A stretch of DNA of 64,000 nucleotides from Membranipora membranacea (Eukaryota > Bryozoa > Gymnolaemata > Cheilostomatida > Membraniporidae), in the NCBI GenBank assembly GCA_914767715.1, contig OU612071.1:19960948-20024947 (forward strand), read 5' to 3'. The notes under the pieces were generated by a model that saw nothing but the letters and a program-made list of their open reading frames with translations, did no database searches and had not been told where the DNA came from. A program made the translations under genes and the position numbers. Shown one piece after another: positions 35,503 to 49,130 of this stretch. The stretch's first letter is position 1, and every line of letters begins with the position of its first letter.

Positions 35503-35868
35503 TTCTGGTCATAATACGTACCATGTTCATGACAATAGGAGAACTCATAGTCATGGAGAATGTTGGAAGCATATCAACTGAGCAGCCTAGAGACCGTGGG
35601 TTTATCATTGCTGTCATCTACATTATAATAATTAGTGTTATCACCCTGCTTTGTCTCCTACCCTTGTATATAGTGAGGAGTAGCGCAAACATACCAAACT
35701 CGGTAAAAAAAACCTTTCCGATTCATACATGATGATGTGTATGGTGTCTTGAATATTATCATTTATGGCATCATGATCAAAAAATACAGGCAGACACTTA
35801 AATCGGCTTTTAAGTGCTTCAAAAGGGTGGATACTGTGAGGGCATATGTTGCCGTCCATCCTAAATGA

Positions 35869-38409
35869 CTGCTCTTTTAAATCATCATTTTGGATATAGT
35901 CAACTTGTATGCTCTGACACATTATTGGTTTTCTAGATGTGTGTATTTAAATTATTAAGTTACCTGACATTTCATTTCATAATTTTTTCCAAAGTGATTG
36001 TCCCATTGCCCCATATTTGTTTGTATTGAGTAGCCTTAATGTCAGTTACTTGAGTTGACCCAGTCATCAGAAGTCCTTATTGAAATTATAAGATGTCCTG
36101 CTAACCAATGCAGATTTAATATATGGCATACAGTTAATAGCATGTCCAACCATGTTTCACAAAAAAGTTTATTTCAATGATTTTGATGGCTAATGTCAAC
36201 AGAGCAAGTATCTGATTAAATGTTCGAAAGACAAGAACAAATATTCCATTTACAACTTTTAAAACTGTTTTTACAAAAATTACAAGAAAAGAAAACTTGT
36301 GATAACAGCATATAATGCATGAAATGGGAAAAATAAAACCTTTTGGTTGCCACTGTGTGGATAGGCAGGCTCAGAATTTCGATTATGCTGAAAATTTTGC
36401 ATTTATTAGTGAATTGTTAGAGCAAATTATTTTGCACCGCGTTTTTTGGCAGTTTAAATCACTTAATAGCAGAAGAGATTGTGCAGCATGCTGCTGACGT
36501 CACCGGTAAAATTCTGATCCCATTGAATGGTTTATCACCATGCCCAGTGTTTCTGTGTGGATAATGTATTGACTCAATCAACTCAAGCTGAAGTGTAAAG
36601 TTCATTATGTCCGACATGATGTTTATATCCATAGTCGGATGATGCTTTTCGATATATGTTGTTCTCACTAGCCCAAAATTTATTAAAAGCTGGATATAAG
36701 TTTTTTGATTTAATACATGATGAAATATTCCATTGCCTTCAAACTTGAGGATATTGGGTCGAGTTGAAAGGAGTTGCACAGTGCAGTGCAGCTGAGTGTA
36801 ATGGGTTGTATTGGGTGGGGTGCTATTGTCCTGTCACTGCATGAAAAATATCCATAAAGATGATTGTAGAATCGCAATAAAAGTACATATAACACCTCTT
36901 TTGATAAAATGTTGATGTCAGATTGAATGTCACATATTTCCTGCGCCGCGATCAGGGGATAATAAATCACTCAAACAGTCGAATAAATAAATAAATTCAG
37001 CCAATGAAAATTGTGTAAGTATTTTCCCTGAGAGTCCTATAGGAGTGGTGTTTTGGACAAAATACAATTATATTGCAAATCGGGTTGACTTGACATTGTT
37101 ATTGCAGCTTCTTTTGTTAATATTTGATCTCAATCATTCATGGATATTAATTATTTGAAGCATGTGTAAGAAGGTCTGACATGTGTCTAATTATTCTCAT
37201 TATATGGTGCCAATCCCGTGGTTACATGGCAAAATGCGGAAGAGCTATATCAGAACAAAGATGAGATTTATTTGAGAATAACGTAAATTTGTAAATCTTA
37301 TCGAGTTTTCCGGTTTAGAACTCCTCATCCTTGCCTTGTTTGTATATTGGTAATTATTTGTTTTCTAATTCACTGTGAAGTGGCCTAGCAAAGACGAGAC
37401 TAGAAACTGTAGGCGATAATGGGGTTGTGTAAGGAGTTGTCCCTTATTATAGGTGAAACTGAACAGATGAGACCCAAATTTGGCACTTTTCATTATATAT
37501 GCTATCATTGGAACAGATGACACTTTTTGGTCTGGCAGCCAGGGAAATTAGGATAGAAACAAAATGAGCGTATTGACATAGGCGTCTTATGCTGACCTAC
37601 CATATACGACTAAAATTGAGAGAGTTAAATCTTACATTTAATATGTTATATAATATAATGAGTATATCATTAAAATAAAGATAAACAATAAAATTCCAGC
37701 TTTGAATTTTAAATATTGTATGAATGCAACCTGGCAGCATCAATTGAAGAAAAAAAAGTCAGAATATCATACATTCATTAAATTTTATTTTAATAAAAAA
37801 CAATTCGATAATCAAAACTGTAACTGCATATATATATGGACTTTTTCTGTAAAAAAGATTCAGTTGTATGGTTCTTGACATTTCCCTTCCTAACCCTGAA
37901 TTGTGATTGAGCAGGTTTTTATATTTTTATATATTGTTATTTGATTTAAATAGTTTTAAAAAATAAGATTTTATGATACTCTTTTCTTTTAGCTTATAGG
38001 TAAAATTTTAAGATCACCGAATTAGTAGATCAATGGTAGTTGGCTGAAACCAAAATGTTTTTTTTACAGCATCTGCTTCCTGTATGGCTCATATAAAATT
38101 TTGCAAAAGTATGATCAAGGGAGATTACTCCTAAAAGAGCACATGCATAACCAAGAATGGTGGGCTCTACTAGATAGTGTTTGGTAATCACCATATCAAT
38201 CACAATATGTGAAACACCAATAATCTAAACCAACAAATTATGCAACATCAGGCATTAAGGATTTGGCAATACTAATCGGGAAGCAAAACCTTCAAAAACC
38301 TTTTACAAGATTTGCGAGTCAATTGTTTTGTCATTCTGGTTAAATTGTCCAACATTGTGGCTGTATATAATATCAAACAAACTAATAAAAGCTGAGGATT
38401 TTGATTTTG
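35869..38409. other. Intergenic AT-rich region
   Basis: No supported exon. The sequence is AT-rich with short open frames only. From about 38170 on it begins to match DNA between the later TSP1 gene copies (compare 50886-50962 and 51530-51630). Confidence 0.5.
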
Positions 38410-39586
38410 ATAATCAATAACATAACCTAAATTGGATGTAGGGAAGTGTCATAACAGTTCTCCATGCACCCTTAACCTTCGAGCAACCACTAGTTGCTAG
38501 GCAGTGCACATAAATCAATGATTCTGGTTTGGGATTATACAGACAAACTAACAAACAGGGAAGATCATGTGCTAATTCTCGACGTGCAAACCTCCGCATT
38601 TCAAACAGAAGGAGTTACCTCAGTGGTTTTTTGTCCCTTAACCTTCGATCAACCACTAGTTGCTAGGCAGTGCACATGAATCAATGATTCTGGTTTGGGA
38701 TTATAGAGACAAACTAACAAACAGGGAAGATCATGTGCTAATTCTCGACATGCAAACCTTCGCATTTCAAAGAGAAGGAGTTACCTCAGTGGTTTTTTGT
38801 CTCCCTAGCGGCTGCTGCAGATCCCGTTTATAGGAAAGGCACATACATGCTCTCCATCGCATTAAGACTGTCACATCCAATTGAAAATAATACATAATTA
38901 CCTTCATCCTTGTGGACGGGGGGGGGGAGGGGGGGTGGATAAAGAGAGCATATGAAAGGACATAAATCAAAGGGCTTATTATATAAAGGTTATGAACTTA
39001 ACTGTCAACACCAATATATCACTGCAGGTCGATAGTTACAAAAATGTCACCTCAATCGATCATGAACACATCACCAAATTTGATCACACTTGGAAATACA
39101 AATTGGTTTCTGTACACACCCACAATCTCGGATCCGCAATATATCAATGTCTGATGTTTAAACAAAAAGTCTCCTCGTAAAGGGGCGCAGGCACGGTCAC
39201 TCAAATTATATTAATATTTTATCAAATTGGACTGCATTTCAAGTGCCATTTGTCCTACTGCTGGCTACTGCTAACAAACTGGACCAATATCAATACCAAT
39301 ATGTTCTTTCCTGTACTCTAAGACACTTTTAGCATTGTATGTTCACTCTGGTAACTGAATAGTGCCACTGCAATATTTTGTCAATGTATATCTTAGCTTT
39401 ATATTCTCATTGGATAATGAAAAGGTACTTAAAATTTAGATGACGCATTGTTGAGACTCTGTTGCTGTGTATGTACCCCAAAACTAACAAACAAATAGCT
39501 ACGAGACTGTAATTATCTGCTGTAAAATCTGGTATGAGCTTAAACGAGAAGGGAGCTTTACAGCTGGATTTTACACTTGGCCGTTA
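38410..39586. repeat. Block shared by 3' flanks of TSP1 copies A and C
   Basis: This block reappears at about 60945-62190, in the 3' flank of copy C, but is absent in front of copy B, where 51640 joins directly to the sequence after 39586. It includes the 166-bp tandem units, a poly-G run (about 38917-38937) and a stretch with a 62-codon open frame (38992-39180) that is interrupted in the other copy, so it is not coding. Confidence 0.7.
38474..38830. repeat. Tandem repeat, about 166 bp unit, two copies
   Basis: Two successive units start with CTTAACCTTCGA.CAACC and contain GATTCTGGTTTGGGATTATA and GTTACCTCAGTGGTTTTTTG. Related units, more of them and slightly longer, occur at 60945-61395. 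There is no spacer variation of the CRISPR kind. Confidence 0.8.
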
Positions 39587-39737
39587 ACCTGGAAATTTTA
39601 ATTTACAATTGAGGCATGACCAAGAGATGATTGATGGTGTCAAACAGCGAAACTAGAATATCTTGCAAAGAACAGCTTGATCATAGGCAAACTCTAACCC
39701 GCTATAGCAGAAAATATCCCCATATTTACATCTGAAG

Positions 39738-39743
39738 TTTATT
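39738..39743 (-). terminator. Polyadenylation signal overlapping the stop, copy A
   Basis: On the minus strand the stop codon TAA is the start of TAATAAA, so the AATAAA hexamer overlaps the stop of the TSP1 gene. The same holds in the other two copies. Confidence 0.55.
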
Positions 39744-42700
39744 AGGGTGCAGTTGCCGATCTGAGTCCATTTCTTTGTCTAGCCTTGTTATTTATTTGAG
39801 TAATAGGCCTATTTGCAGTCTGGATTCTATTTCTTCGCTGTCTTTTGACGCTTCTGTTTCTATTCCTCCTGCCAACACTGTTTTGCCTTTGCTGGTTATT
39901 TCTTCTGTTACCACCCCTGATAGCGCCGTTGATCTTTCTTCTACAGCATTGAAGACCCAGACCACATACTCTCTCATTATACTCACAGATAAGAGGGGTT
40001 GTTAGCTGAACGGTTGACGACCCATCAACAACTGGACATATCTGCAACATACAAAAAAAATCTTTTATATTGCTTGGTCATATTTGAGAAATGGCTATTT
40101 TATATTAAGAAAATGGATTTAATTGGGAATGTAAATATTGTACGTTTGTGCATTCATGAAGGAACACTGATTTGCCTCACTTTTCTTCCAATTAGGAAGG
40201 AAGTTCACCCTTGAATTATATACTTAAAGAGTATAACAACGTCGACCAGTGGTGAGCATACTTACTGGAATTAAGCAGTTTCTTGATTTCTCAGCTTCTC
40301 CCAATCCACCATTGATGCAGTTAAGTCCAGAATTTGATGGAGGGGGATCGTTGCAAACTCTCACAGCTCTCTGAATTGCCTGTATTCCAGGTGTTTGACA
40401 AGTAACAGAACAAGATCCCCAGTTTGACCACGGTCCATAGCCCCCATTCTGGGCTGACACAGGAGGCCGAGTAGAGGGCAGTGGTGCTTGGTTTGGGCAA
40501 GCCTAAAAGATTATGAAAAAAAAACCAGTAAAAACTGTTCTGAAGGTGGAATACCCATTATTGTGCCCTTTGATTATGAAGATATCAATACCTTGTGTAG
40601 TGTAGTCCGAGATATAAGAACCAAGGTCAGGGAGCTTTAGATAGTGACTACCTGCAGGATAGAGGAAGGGGGACTTCTGGGATGCGCAGGGGAGATGCGC
40701 AAGAGCCACGAGGGTGACAAGGAACCACGGCGAGACTAAGCTGAGCTAGACATACTAGAGAGGGCCAAAGGGCTACAGAACTGGTGAGAACCATACACTA
40801 TACCTTGTAAGCGCTTTATTTGCTATCAGCTAAATTTCCCAGCTAGAGAATAATTGTTGCAATAAACCTGACTCATTTGCAAATCAAACTTTACATCCTA
40901 ACTCAGCAACTCACCGGTAAATTGCATGGTACACTTGTAGTTGAAAGTGTTCCACCGCATATTTTTTTAATTATCCGAGAACCTGAACCGCAAGTTACTG
41001 TACATCTCCCTGAGGTTTCTCTGCAGCGGCCACCACCAGTTCCTGATGATCTTTGTGTACCAACACAAACCTGTTTTTAAAAAGGTATAAGGCATTAGTT
41101 ATCTGATGCTTCCAAAACATAACTGCTCGACTTAGCCAATTAACTCGCCAGGCCTAAGTGAATTACAGCCTCTATCGAGAGCCTTCACTCAAAATAAATC
41201 ACATTTGACGGTAGAAGAGAAAAGTCATAAGGTTCGACAATGCCTTCATCAAACAAACTGACGATGATATAAAAAATCGTGCAACTCTCAACTAAAAGCA
41301 GCTCTTGCCTGAGACTGACATCATATATGAAACACTATGCAGGACCATGTGTGCAAGTCACTGTTCTTTTTCATATTCATAAGTGATTTCATTGTCATTC
41401 CTACAAATTCTTATCAATAAAGGGTCTCTAGTGAATATGTGTTGAAAAAACATTTCTAAAGCTAGCGGATTATGGTGTGATTGATTTGCCTTTACTATTT
41501 TGATGCAGAACACACTGCTGCTCTTTACCTGAGTGTTGCAGGCTCTGTTCTCTGTGGAACTTCCTGGGCAATTTTGTCCATTTCCAGTTGGTTCTGGGTT
41601 AGTGCAAGTACGGGATTTTGTTTGTGTACCACCGCCGCAAGGTCTCGAGCACACATCATACTTTCCAAAATCACTCCAGCCTCCATCGCACTACAATATA
41701 AGACAGTGGTTAGGGTCTTACGATATTCTGTAGGGATACAGTATCACAGTATCTCGTATATTTGCATATTACTTGACCTTATCTCTTACCGTGGTGATCT
41801 ACGCAATTTTCATTGACCATTATTTATAATTATTCCCCAACAACATCGGTAAAAACACAAAACAAGAGAAAAACATCTTTTAACATGGTTTACTCACATC
41901 CTTAGTGCATTGAAATCCTGTCTGTGTAGTGATTCCTGTACAATCTTGACCATTCCCTGCCTGTGGTGGGTTGGTACATGATCTTGTTCTGGTCAGTGTC
42001 CCAGTACCACATGTAACAGAACAGGTACCACTCTGCCATTCGGTAAATCCTCCATTAACGTCACACTGCAAACGAAATACCAATATTTATAGATAAGCAA
42101 AAGTGGGCACTAGGAATTATTTTTTAATCATTTATTTGAATTTAATACAGGTGGCTGGAATATTGGGGAGCTGAAGCTTAACGCACTTCAAGTGTTGTTT
42201 TCAAAGGGCCAGTTCACCTGAGAAAGTCTAAATTGTTCCCCATATGTTTTAACTGAGTATGTTTTGTCTCTCATCCTAATTTCAGATCAGTTTCAAAGAC
42301 CAACGCAAAATTCCAAATGTTTAGGATTAAAACCGTGTCTTTGTCAAATGAGCGATGAACTTACTATTCTGGGATTGCAGGTTGCAATTCTGGTTGAGTC
42401 TCCAGGGCATGTCTGACCAGCTGCTACAGGAGTCGGGTTATTACACATTCTTGTGTCTGTTTGTGATCCTGTGCCACAAGTAACTGAGCAAGTACCAAGC
42501 TGCCAATCCCCCCAATTTCCACTTACATCACACTGTAATCAATAAAATATACATTAAATATTACCATAGGAGTCTTGGAGCATAGCAAACAGGGGAACAT
42601 TTTTAAGTAAAAACAATATAAACAAAAATATGAATTGTATGTTTAATTTGCTTGTATCCAGTAAAAGGGCCTATATAAGCTTTCAATGAAATATGAATCG

Positions 42701-45700
42701 GTAATCGAGGCATACAAGACAATTTTAGTTACTTTGTGACAAGAAGCTAATTTACAATACGTGCCTAAATCTTAATGGAAATGGTGTTTGGACACCATTC
42801 CTCATATTGGGTTGATACAGTATCTACAGGATTGCATGCACATCTACTCGAGATATTTTCCCTTTTGGAAGTACTTTGGTGCTCTTTATATTATCAGAGA
42901 AAGAACAAGCAAATTTTAAACTATTTGGTAAGAGATAGAACCGATTTACCACTGAGACATTTTATGCTGGGCATAGTATTGAGCCACCATAACAGATTGG
43001 GTGTTATTTCACCATTGAGCAGATAAATTAGTTCCACAGTATCAGGAAAAGGAAGTGACAAGATTATTGAGCATTGTTATTCTCCCCAGGCTGGAATTCG
43101 GTTATATACAATACAAACTCTCTGACTACCAGAAGTTAGGAGGCAGTGAGTCAGGCAATACCATTTATATTTTTTGTTTAGTTCTTAAAGACATTGTTTG
43201 AGGCTGCTCTTTTGTATCACATCTTATTCTCCATATTTTGTTCTATTATGTTGGCGATTTTCAGCTTTTCAGATTTTCCGAGAATAAGATGTGATACAAA
43301 AGAGCAGCCTCAAACAAAGTCTCTAAATATAACAAAATGTGAGTGTTCAGCACTTCTTACAACAGAATGTATGAACTTGAAGGGCAACCAAGGTTTCGAA
43401 GGGAAGCATAAATGGGAGTAATGAATGTGTTTAGCAGCATAAGTTTCATGCATGACGCCATGCAAAACTCAAAGTAGTTGCTGACTCTTAGCTGAGCACA
43501 CTAAAGCTTCGGGGAGGTTGAAAGATGTTGCTGTAATAATTATAAAGCACAGGCTAAATATAACAGGAACAGGAAAGTGCTCTATGGTTCGATTTTATTT
43601 GAGTTTGGGTAGCAATTAAGCACCTAATGGATGAAATGTTTCAAGAGAATTCCCACTGAAAAATTATCCGATTTATATTTGGCCTTTTTCCCTATGCATA
43701 AGGTGCAATCTGCTATCAATCAATGAGTACTTGTTTGAAACCCTCATTTGAAAGTCTTCAGCACTTCTTAAAACAGAATTTATGAACCTAACTTACTGAT
43801 TTTATGAAGCATAATCTAGAGTCCGAGGCCGGTCCTTGACAAGCTGTGCCATCATCCATAGGAGCTGGCATTGTACATGTCCGGGTTCTTTCCATACTTC
43901 CGAGTCCGCAAGTTGCAGAACAACTTCCCCACTGTGACCACTCTGTGAAGCCCCCTTCAGTAGGACACTGGATAAAGCATGAAAATATTATTCTTTACCA
44001 CAGGACAACTGATAATACTGCGAGCCTCTTGTGAAGTTGCGTTGCCCACATTCAGCTTAGTCTTGTATTTGTGAGTTAATAAAATCCGCATGTTGCTAGC
44101 TATTCAGCAGAACAGCAATTATGATATTCTTAGAACAGATGTTAATATGTTCACGGGTAGTACTCCAAAACTTTCAGCATAGGTTACCCATAGTCAATTT
44201 CTTCATGCTAGCTCTGAAGTGTTTTGGTATATACTCACAACATTATTAGACTCGCATACAAATTCTGTTTGTATGTCAGCGCCTGATGATGAACAGTCAG
44301 ATCCACCAAACTGAGGTACCGGGTTATTACAAATCCTCTGCCTGGTCTGTCTGCCTGATCCGCATGTCGCAGAACAATCTCCAACAGTCATCCAGTCGGA
44401 GAAACCTCCGTTCACTGGGCACTGGAAATGATGATTGAGATGATTGCAAGCCACATTTAATGCTGATCAGAGGATGACTATTTAAAAGTCCGTCCATTTC
44501 AACATCAAAACACTACCGATGTATAATCAGTTCGATGCAAACTAATATGAATCAATAGAAACAAGTCATTGGTGTCTGAAAAGTGTTCACTTAAGCCAAC
44601 TGATTTCCTTTACAATACATTACCCAACTCTACTTACATTTGGTACAGGTTGAATACATTGTGACTCCTTCGTGTCTACCCCTGAACAACCGAGGCCTGA
44701 ACCTGCTTGGCCAGTACATTGCCTGGTGAAGATGGCAGTTGCATCCTCCCCACAGGTAGCTGCGCATTCTCCCGTTTGCATCCAATTGGACCAGAACCCA
44801 TCCACTGGACACTAAAGTAAGACAAGGACATGTTCAACTCGCAACTATTGATGCAATAAATAGAAGTTTGCAAATGTATAGATATCAAATATGGCTCAAT
44901 CCATTGTTCAATCGAGTAGTGGTTATGATAATAAAACATTTGTGAAGCAAAAATATAGTACACATTGGCTACAAGGACAAGTGATTACTCACAACTACTA
45001 TTGGAGTACAGGCGACAGTAGAAGGTTGTTCCATGTCACCTCTGCAGTCTGATCCACCAAAAAAGGGTAGAGGATTTGTACACTCCCTTGTTTGGATAAA
45101 TGTCCCAGCTCCACAGGTAACTGAACACCGACTTGTTATGGCCCATTCAGTAAATCCTCCATCGACCGGACACTGCAATCAAAAATTTATAATTATCAAA
45201 TAAAAATGAAATTAAAATGATGATCATCGAACCCATACCACAACACAGCACAACTGCCTTGGATTACTCCACTTAAAGCTTGAAGTGAAGGGCCAAATAT
45301 ATGGAAGAAAAAATAATCAAATATAATCCTATATATATATATTAGGAATGTCTGAATATAGTTTGTCCTCAGATATTTTGTACTTAGAGTTTTGAATAAT
45401 GTTGGAAATTGAATCTGCCTAATCACCTTATTAAGATGGGCATTGTTCTTCGCTAGTTAAAAATCGGAGGGTACTTGGGGATCATATAGTAAGACTACTT
45501 ACTGGTCCAAGATTACATGGTGATATTGCTGTCTCTGTGTCAGCACCATATTGAGTACAATCTTCTCTGCAGTATGCTGGTGCTGGATCAGTACAGGTCC
45601 TTGTTCTAAAGCCAGTTCCCTCTCCACAAGTTGCAGAACAGGTTGCATGAGCCCAGTTTGTATAACGACCATTTACTGGACACTGATAAATCAATGTTAC

Positions 45701-47568
45701 CATGTTAACTTTGATACGGCTGTTTTAATTTACAAACAGGTGATTTCAGTTGTACGTGTACATACATTAACTGTGAATCTCTATTTGTGAGCATATACAG
45801 GGTCATATATTCTAAAAACCGTTCAGTCATTAAGATGCAACTAATTCATGTCATTAAACAACCCAATAAGGAAAAAGCTGTGATTAGCTGAACTTTGTTG
45901 TACTTACTGGTAGCGGTGTTACTGTAATAGTGAGATAAAGATTGGCAGGACTCTCTAGTGGGTCATACTTATTGTTTGAACGGCGAGGCTCACATGTCAT
46001 TGCTGCTCTCTCACCAGTTGGGCAAGGCAGAGTTCCACCAGAATTATATGCAGCATATGAGTGCAATAGAACTTCTAAGCTGCCAGGTCCATCTGAGCAA
46101 GCGGAAAAAATAAGTCATGTATTTAATTCGTTGTTGCGAAAGCATGTTTTTTACTTAGTTTATTCGAAGCTTTTCTTTGGTGGTCTCAAAGAAAAGTCCT
46201 AAATAAGAGTACCACTAAATGCTATCGCAGGTGTTCTTGAACTAACTTTACTGAAATTGGCGTGTGTTTGAACGAATAAAAATAATGAAAACCCAGTTAC
46301 TGTCTCACCCACCTCCAGCATCAAGCGTGATTGTTCTTGAGCCTCCGATACTGAAGCTTACGGGAGTAGCTGATGTTGTCGGTACTGTTTTACAGACTGG
46401 GTCCAGGTTTGGTACTTGAACCAACCGACCACGATATTGTGCTAAAAATCCATAACATAGGAAACTGTAACATTGATGTGAAATTGAGAAGAAAAGTATT
46501 GTTCATTACTACCCTAAAAGCTAGGGGACACTCTGTTGTTGCTGCAAGAAAGTTACATATTTAGGCTGTACATGAGTAACAATGAGTTTTTGTGTTTTCA
46601 GATTTGATCCAGCTTGTAGCAAACTCAGGGGCCAGAGAGTTAAAAAGTTAAGTCCAATGAGCACTAGCGCCAAACTTCCATGGTAACTGGTTTGATGTGG
46701 TATGTAACTCAAGTACTGATTCTCAACCGAAAAAAATCAAAGTATTACTGACTAACCTCAAAAACAAGGAGGCTGCTCTGAACTTGCTTCAACAGAGCTA
46801 CGTCTCTAGGCTGTACATGAGTGAAGATTTGATTCCCAAAGCTGAGCTTGCGAATTTAAACCATCTTTTAACAATTTGGTGGCCATCTGGAAATGAAGTC
46901 CAATGAGAAATATCATCAAGCTTACCTGGTTCGCCAGTCACGCACAGGCTGAAACCTCCGTTTGGACCAGATTGCGCAATATTCTCGTCGTAACACTCAG
47001 ATACAGGTAATATACAGATCAAACGACTCCCAGAGGCATCACACTCCCTCTGTTCAACTTTTAAACAAGTTTCTAAATGCGTGCATGAATCGACTGCAAG
47101 AACATAAACAAAGACTTTTTCTGTTATGTTAATTCTGAGTATATACATAATATTGAGTAATTAATGTAGATATATAGCCATCACATAAGACAGGTTATAA
47201 CCATGAGGTATGACCTAGACTAAGAATACTGATATGTTGACGACATGACATATTGACCCGTAGACAAAATTGATATATTTTATCACACAATGAACAACTA
47301 CATGAGTTTCAATCATGAAATCTGAGGAGACATCTTTGTGTTTCTGCAAGTCTAATGAAATCTATATTTATCATAAAGTTTAACTTACATTGACAATGTG
47401 CAGATGCTGTAAGGTATACCACTGCTAGACCTACAACAGATAATTGAGTGAGTTATATCATATGCCATATGCCAACATAGGAGTGATGTGGTTAAATTGC
47501 AGCCAATTGAGATCTCACAATTGAATGAACTTACCGACAGTCACCAACATATTCCCTAATTGTTCCAT
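39742..47568 (-). CDS. Secreted ten-TSP1-repeat protein with basic tail, copy A
   Basis: Sixteen exons join in frame: 47535-47568, 47389-47430, 46926-47093, 46313-46441, 45908-46092, 45503-45682, 44993-45172, 44638-44811, 44239-44421, 43797-43967, 42365-42532, 41898-42065, 41529-41690, 40915-41070, 40266-40502 and 39742-40041. They total 2637 nt, 878 residues. Exons 1-2 give a signal peptide ([20 protein letters not shown]). Exons 3-5 form an unrecognised Cys-containing region of about 160 residues. Exons 6-15 each hold one TSP1 repeat. Most show CSxTCG (an O-fucosylation-type site), and some WxxW (C-mannosylation-type: WSNW, WGDW). Exon 14 is degenerate and lacks the Trp motif. Every intron from exon 5 on is phase 0. 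The last exon adds a Cys-rich start (CGLGLQCC) and a tail with [15 protein letters not shown]. The product is probably an extracellular matrix or mucus protein; the basic tail may bind glycosaminoglycans. Confidence 0.85.
43189..43322. mobile_element. Short MITE in TSP1 copy A intron
   Basis: A near-palindrome of 134 bp with ends AGACATTGTTTGAGGCTGC and GCAGCCTCAAACAAAGTCT lies between TTAA (43185-43188) and CTAA. It is a short relative of the element at 34402-34887, within the intron between exons 10 and 11. Confidence 0.8.
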
Positions 47569-47965
47569 GATGCTCTCTGCAGAGCTGTCCAGTAAGAAAT
47601 GACAACCGGTCATCCTCGGCCTCTTTACTATCTGAACTCGGCAGACACTTATGGTCAGGTATAAATGGAGGGCAAACCCAGCCATAATGAGCGCAATCTC
47701 ACGTCCAATTGGTTTAATGGTTCGGCTAAGCTGTTTGAAGCCAGGTGACAGAAATAACACATACCTGACATTCCATGTTTATAAAGTATAAAATCAAGGC
47801 AATTTGTTTTTACCTGTGCTGTGTTGGCCAGAGAGAACTAATTATGATCTAGCTGGAGCAGCATCTTGTCAATTAATCAATCGCTACATCCTATGTCGTA
47901 AAAGACCTTTTTTTGCAGGATAATTCATTATCTAAGCTATAGTGGTTTTTTAATGAATGTTTTCA

Positions 47966-49130
47966 TGTATAAATAATTGTATTTATCTTTTGCTACCAGG
48001 TAGCGGATTGGTAAGAGGACATAATCTGATAGTAGCACACCTGGTATTATCTGAAGTTAAATCTGACAAATAATGTCAGCTCATCATGACGCCCAGGCAT
48101 TTAATTATGATGTAGCTGATACCAAAATTGTTGTTCATTACCGAATATTAAGGTTACATTACATACAAAATCTTTAATCCTATATGTAGTGAGAAAAATT
48201 ACCATTGGCACAAACCCAAATTGGTCACACCCAGTCACAGAAGGAGCTAAACTTTGAAACAGCAAAAAGTTTTAGGATGCTGATTTCACCACTCATAAGA
48301 CATACAGACATAGACTAGAATCGTAGTTGAGTTTAATGTGTCACTCCATCACATATCACTTCAACTTTTGAGAGGAGACTGACGCGTCAAATTTTGATCA
48401 ATGGGTTCAGACTTTTCACACAAACTTTAGGTTTAGTGGTGTGTACCTCTGTCACTGCAAACAGTCCCTGATAATATTTTCTCTCGCCAAAGAACCAGAG
48501 GATAATAAAACCCCACCCAAAGCGAAAGATTTATTGATGAGTGTGTGTCAGAGTTAGTAAGCAATTTAGTTTTAAATATAAGCCTGTAAATTATATCACA
48601 GATACACAGATAATCTTGATCCGCCAGTGCTGGGCGTTGATATCGGGTGACATATATTTAAGTCGCTCTTTTTATCTGCTGACTTTTCATTCAGTGCTAT
48701 TCAGCTCGCCACAAAATTTCCGCCAAACATTAACTAAATGTCATGTTTAAGCTGATTGAAGATAGATGAACTGAATTAAGAGGTGAGAGGTGACTGATGC
48801 ACCAAATTTTGATAAATGAGTTCAGATCTTTTTAAATATGAGATTAGTTACATCACGCAGATAATCTTGATCTGCCGTGCTGGGCGTTGATATCGGGTTT
48901 AATGAATGTTTTTATGCATGAATAATTGTATTTATCTTTTGCTACCAGGTAGGGATCGGTAAGAGGACATAATCTGATAGTAGCACACCTGGTATTATCT
49001 GAAGTTAAATCTGACAAATAATGTCAGCTCATCATGCCGCCCAGGCATTTAATTATGACGTAGCTGATACCAAAATTGTTGTACATTACCGAATATTAAG
49101 GTTACATTACATACAAAATATTTAATCCTA
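47966..49130. repeat. Direct repeat of about 200 bp
   Basis: The stretch 47966-48180 (TTGTATTTATCTTTTGCTACC, then GTAGCACACCTGGTATTATC) recurs at about 48920-49135 with few changes, including the words TCTGACAAATAATGTCAGC and CATTACCGAATATTAAGG. Confidence 0.8.

Larger units (their letters stand above)
33963..35868 (+). pseudogene. GPCR paralogue broken by insertions, stop and frameshift
   Basis: The first part, 33963-34401, encodes TM1-TM4 with LADIYF in TM2 and ERYMALCFPFKH after TM3, close to the gene at 26466. A 486-bp MITE (34402-34887) interrupts the second extracellular loop. The loop then resumes in the same frame at 34892 and contains a Gly-Gly-Pro array, followed by an in-frame TAA at 35071. 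TM5 begins at about 35186 and is cut by a 288-bp insertion (35215-35502). It then continues into TM6 (VIYIIIISVITLLCLLP). A frame change near the A-run at 35706 separates TM7 (LNIIIYGIMIKKYR) and the tail, which ends at 35866-35868. Four independent lesions make it a pseudogene. Ignoring the two insertions, the reading frame matches the paralogue. Confidence 0.8.

Noticed and set aside
38474-38830. Regular repeats that could suggest a CRISPR array
   Set aside because: The units are long head-to-tail copies of about 166 bp with no unique spacers, in a eukaryotic genome.
39775-40005. Plus-strand open frame repeated opposite the last TSP1 exon in all three copies
   Set aside because: It is a shadow of the conserved minus-strand coding exon and has no features of its own.
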